Assembly (NCBI RefSeq): GCF_011043525.1
Contig: NZ_JAAKGO010000004.1
Span: 310,001 to 374,000 of the forward strand
Reading direction: 5' to 3'
Length of the DNA stretch: 64,000 nt
Source: Sphingobacterium sp. SGG-5
GTDB taxonomy: Bacteria; Bacteroidota; Bacteroidia; Sphingobacteriales; Sphingobacteriaceae
The position numbers and the translations under genes are program-made. Under the pieces are notes generated by a model. It made no database searches. It was given only the letters and a program-made list of their open reading frames with translations, and had not been told where the DNA came from. Shown here piece after piece: positions 61,659 to 64,000 of the stretch (positions within the stretch are counted from its first letter, which is position 1; every line of letters starts with the position of its first letter).

Positions 61659-62999
61659 ATGAAAACGGGTAAAATTACAACGTTATTAATAATCGGGCTA
61701 TTTTCAGGATCGCTGTTGAAAGCTCAGGAAGTGCTGACACTTCAGCAAGCTGTTAAATATGCTTTGGAGCATAAAGCAGAGGCAAAGAAAAGCAGTCTAG
61801 ATTTAGAAAATGCCGAATACCAAATCGACGAGGTAAGAGCAGGTGCCCTTCCTCAAATCAGCGGATCTGGAAGTTTGACCTATAATCCCTTGATTCAAGA
61901 GAACGCCATAACAATGACACCAGAAGGTGGGCAGCCTACGTTGATGATTATAAAATTTGGACAACCTTGGCAAGCCACAGGAAACTTTACGGTAAATCAG
62001 CAATTATTTAATCAATCTTTATTTACAGGATTGAAGGCGGCTAAAACGACGAAGGAATTTTATTTAATCAACAAAGAATTGACGGATGAACAGTTAATAG
62101 AAAAAGTAGCAAATTCCTATTATGATGTTTTTCAGACGCAACTTCAGTTACAAACAATTGACGATAATTTGAATAGCACCGTAAAAACCAGAGATGTTAT
62201 CCAAGGGTTGGTTGACGCTGGTCTCGGTCGAAAGATTGACTTAGATCGTACTAATGTAGCGGTAAATAACCTGCAGGCTAATCGTCAAATTGTGGTAAAT
62301 GCATTAGAATTGAAAGAAAACGCGTTGAAGTTTGCTGTGGGTATGCCAATGGTACAAGATATTGTCTTACCGAAAGAGACATTTGAAGTAAATCCTTCCG
62401 CAGCATTAACGGAAAGTTTGGTTTTAGCAGAACGGACAGAAGTAAGAATGCTAGAGAAACAAATAGAACTTTTGGAATTGAACCGTCAGAGTATGAAAGC
62501 AGCCTATTATCCCTCGCTTTCGTTTTCGGGCAACTTGGGTTACACGGCAATTGGAGAAAAACTGCCTTTTTTTGGAAATGCAACGAGTAAATCCGCATTT
62601 TCTGCTTTGGGGCTCAATTTATCCATTCCAATCTTCAATGGTGGAGCTACTAAAGCTAAAATTAATCAAGCGACAATACAGCTGAAGCAATCACAAGTGG
62701 ATTTGGATGACACGAAATTAGCTTTAGATTTAGCCAATGAAAATGCAAGGGCGCAGATTAAGAATTCATTGCTTACAATCAATTCAAATCGTTCGAATGT
62801 ATCGCTTGCGAAAGAAGTATTAGAAGATACAGAAAACAACTATAAAAACGGCCTAGCTACATTAACCGATCTACTGGATGCAGAAAAAGCTTTTGCTGAT
62901 GCGCAAAATAACTACACAACATCGTTACTAAACTATAAGGTAGCAGAGATCCAATTGATCAAAGCCAACGGAAATTTAAGATCATTAATAAACGAATAA
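61659..62999 (+). CDS. TolC-family outer membrane efflux protein
   Basis: The 446-residue protein has a signal peptide (ending KAQ near residue 23) and the two TolC-type repeats with long coiled-coil helices: QAVKYALEHKAEAKKSSLDLENAEYQIDE and the second, LDLANENARAQIKNSLLTINSNRSNVSLAKEVLEDTENNYKNG. A typical C-terminal LLNYKVAEIQLIKANGNL follows. It forms the outer membrane channel of a drug or metabolite efflux pump. It is followed by the membrane fusion protein after 19 bases. Confidence 0.94.
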   Translation: MKTGKITTLLIIGLFSGSLLKAQEVLTLQQAVKYALEHKAEAKKSSLDLENAEYQIDEVRAGALPQISGSGSLTYNPLIQENAITMTPEGGQPTLMIIKFGQPWQATGNFTVNQQLFNQSLFTGLKAAKTTKEFYLINKELTDEQLIEKVANSYYDVFQTQLQLQTIDDNLNSTVKTRDVIQGLVDAGLGRKIDLDRTNVAVNNLQANRQIVVNALELKENALKFAVGMPMVQDIVLPKETFEVNPSAALTESLVLAERTEVRMLEKQIELLELNRQSMKAAYYPSLSFSGNLGYTAIGEKLPFFGNATSKSAFSALGLNLSIPIFNGGATKAKINQATIQLKQSQVDLDDTKLALDLANENARAQIKNSLLTINSNRSNVSLAKEVLEDTENNYKNGLATLTDLLDAEKAFADAQNNYTTSLLNYKVAEIQLIKANGNLRSLINE

Positions 63000-63018
63000 T
63001 TAACACACAAACAACTAT

Positions 63019-64000
63019 ATGAAACGCGCAATTATTACTGTACTTGTTGTCGCAGCGGTACTAACAGGTATAATTTACATCTTAAATAAAAATAAGGCAA
63101 AGAACCAGGCTGTAACAGAGGCGGCTGCCGTAACCAACGAAACTGTTGCTGTTCGCATCGATACAGCTCGTGTACAGGCGGTCGATCTTTCTTACGTAGC
63201 GAATGGAACACTTACACCCAAGCAGGAAGTGACCGTGTCGGCAGAAGCGTCCGGACGTGTGGTCAAGGTTTTGGTCGATGAAGGCTCGTATGTAGGTGCC
63301 GGACAGACATTGGCTGTGGTCGAAGGCGATAAACTGAATGTGAATGTCGCCAATGCACAGGCCGTATACGATGATGCAGCGGCCAATGTACAGCGCTTTG
63401 AAAGCGCCTATGCAACAGGAGGGGTGACCAAACAACAGTTGGATCAGGTAAAATTACAATTCGAAACCGCAAAGAATAACCTGCGGAGCGCCAAACTTAC
63501 GGCGGGTGATGTCACGATCAAAACCTCAGTAAGTGGTATCGTCAACGCACGCCAGATTGAGCCAGGAGCTTATGTAAGTCCCGGAACAGCTGCTTTTGAA
63601 ATTGTCAATGTGAGTACTCTCAAACTTCGTGTCAATGTGGATGAAAAGAATGTTGCTTCTTTGAAGGTTGGCCAAAGTGTCGATGTATCTGTAAGCGTAT
63701 ATCCGGACAAGGATATCAAAGGACGGATAACCTTTATCGCTCCTAAATCGGATGGTAGTTTAAACTTCCCCGTAGAGATTGAGATTGCCAATCCCGGGAA
63801 TGCGTTACGTGCAGGTATGTACGGAACAGCTAACTTCGGCGGAAAATCTGCTGCCGACGTGTTGGTGGTTCCCCGTACGGCTTTTGTGGGCAGCGTAAGT
63901 GACAACAAAGTATTCCTCGCCAAAGATGGAAAAGCGGTAGCAGCAGAAGTTGTCGGAGGACGTACTTTTGGGAACTACGTTGAGATTTTAAGCGGTTTAG
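63019..64000 (+). CDS. Efflux RND periplasmic adaptor (membrane fusion protein), cut by window edge
   Basis: The ATG at 63019 opens a frame of 327 codons to the window end. An N-terminal membrane anchor (about 5-23, IITVLVVAAVLTGIIYIL) is followed by a lipoyl-like motif (ASGRVVKVLVDEGSYVGAGQTLAVVEG), a coiled-coil hairpin (about 115-160), and the second half of the lipoyl domain (VSGIVNARQIEPGAYVSPGTAAFEIV). Beta-barrel strands then run to the edge. It links an inner membrane RND or similar transporter, expected just beyond 64000, to the TolC-like channel. It lacks a lipobox Cys. Confidence 0.92.
   Translation, partial: MKRAIITVLVVAAVLTGIIYILNKNKAKNQAVTEAAAVTNETVAVRIDTARVQAVDLSYVANGTLTPKQEVTVSAEASGRVVKVLVDEGSYVGAGQTLAVVEGDKLNVNVANAQAVYDDAAANVQRFESAYATGGVTKQQLDQVKLQFETAKNNLRSAKLTAGDVTIKTSVSGIVNARQIEPGAYVSPGTAAFEIVNVSTLKLRVNVDEKNVASLKVGQSVDVSVSVYPDKDIKGRITFIAPKSDGSLNFPVEIEIANPGNALRAGMYGTANFGGKSAADVLVVPRTAFVGSVSDNKVFLAKDGKAVAAEVVGGRTFGNYVEILSGL

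Overview
The window is chromosomal DNA of a Bacteroidota bacterium, most likely of the family Sphingobacteriaceae. The support is a MurF-alanine racemase fusion, a short primary sigma factor without region 1.1, DUF4296 and TPR lipoprotein/secreted proteins, a TonB-dependent receptor, and promoters of the Bacteroidota type (TTTG, about 19 bases, TAnnTTTG). Genes are dense, in short operons, with few strong Shine-Dalgarno sequences and several forced TTG or GTG starts. No rRNA operon, transposase, prophage or CRISPR array was seen.

Region by region: 1-7.5 kb holds the N-terminal end of polyphosphate kinase, two small unknown or YdeI-like genes, a MocR-type regulator divergent from a TonB-dependent receptor that contains a run of nine G, an atypical SDR and an MFS exporter. 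7.6-9.9 kb is the most accessory-looking part: tRNA-Arg(UCU), YceI, tRNA-Ser(UGA), a folded palindromic element followed by a partial copy of the tRNA-Ser 3' end, a 16-bp inverted repeat and a HigBA-like toxin-antitoxin pair. 9.9-17 kb has secreted and lipoprotein unknowns, a PQQ-type sugar dehydrogenase, an LLM flavin oxidoreductase, a THUMP-like methyltransferase, aspartate kinase and YggS. 17-28.5 kb carries a DUF4296 lipoprotein with MutS2, an Fsr-like MFS exporter, RecX, MurF-Alr, DUF502, a DEDDh exonuclease, TrxB and a Dam-like adenine methylase.

28.5-35.2 kb has a sodium/solute symporter and, on the other strand, gyrA followed at 3-base spacing by two exported TPR proteins. 35.5-41.2 kb is an amino acid run: serC, serA, aspartate kinase, lysA and an agmatinase-like gene. 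42.3-45.6 kb has gpsA followed 3 bases later by a HAD-GT20 fusion resembling bifunctional glucosylglycerol-phosphate synthase/phosphatase; together they could turn dihydroxyacetone phosphate plus nucleotide-glucose into glucosylglycerol, a compatible solute. 45.6-57 kb has MazG, the primary sigma factor, Fmt, a LolC/E-type permease, a CPA2 antiporter with a C-terminal stress domain, isocitrate dehydrogenase and ClpB. 57.3-60.9 kb is a glycolytic operon (pfkA, a degenerate BadF-type sugar-kinase homologue, gapA) facing a divergent Nudix-winged-helix regulator whose Nudix box has lost catalytic glutamates. The window ends in a TetR-TolC-membrane fusion protein efflux operon cut by the edge.

The strongest leads are the gpsA plus HAD-GgpS pair, the tRNA-Ser-associated palindromic element with its tRNA-end duplication, and the glycolytic operon with its pseudokinase-like member and NrtR-like neighbour. 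Nothing here is clearly a wholly new system.
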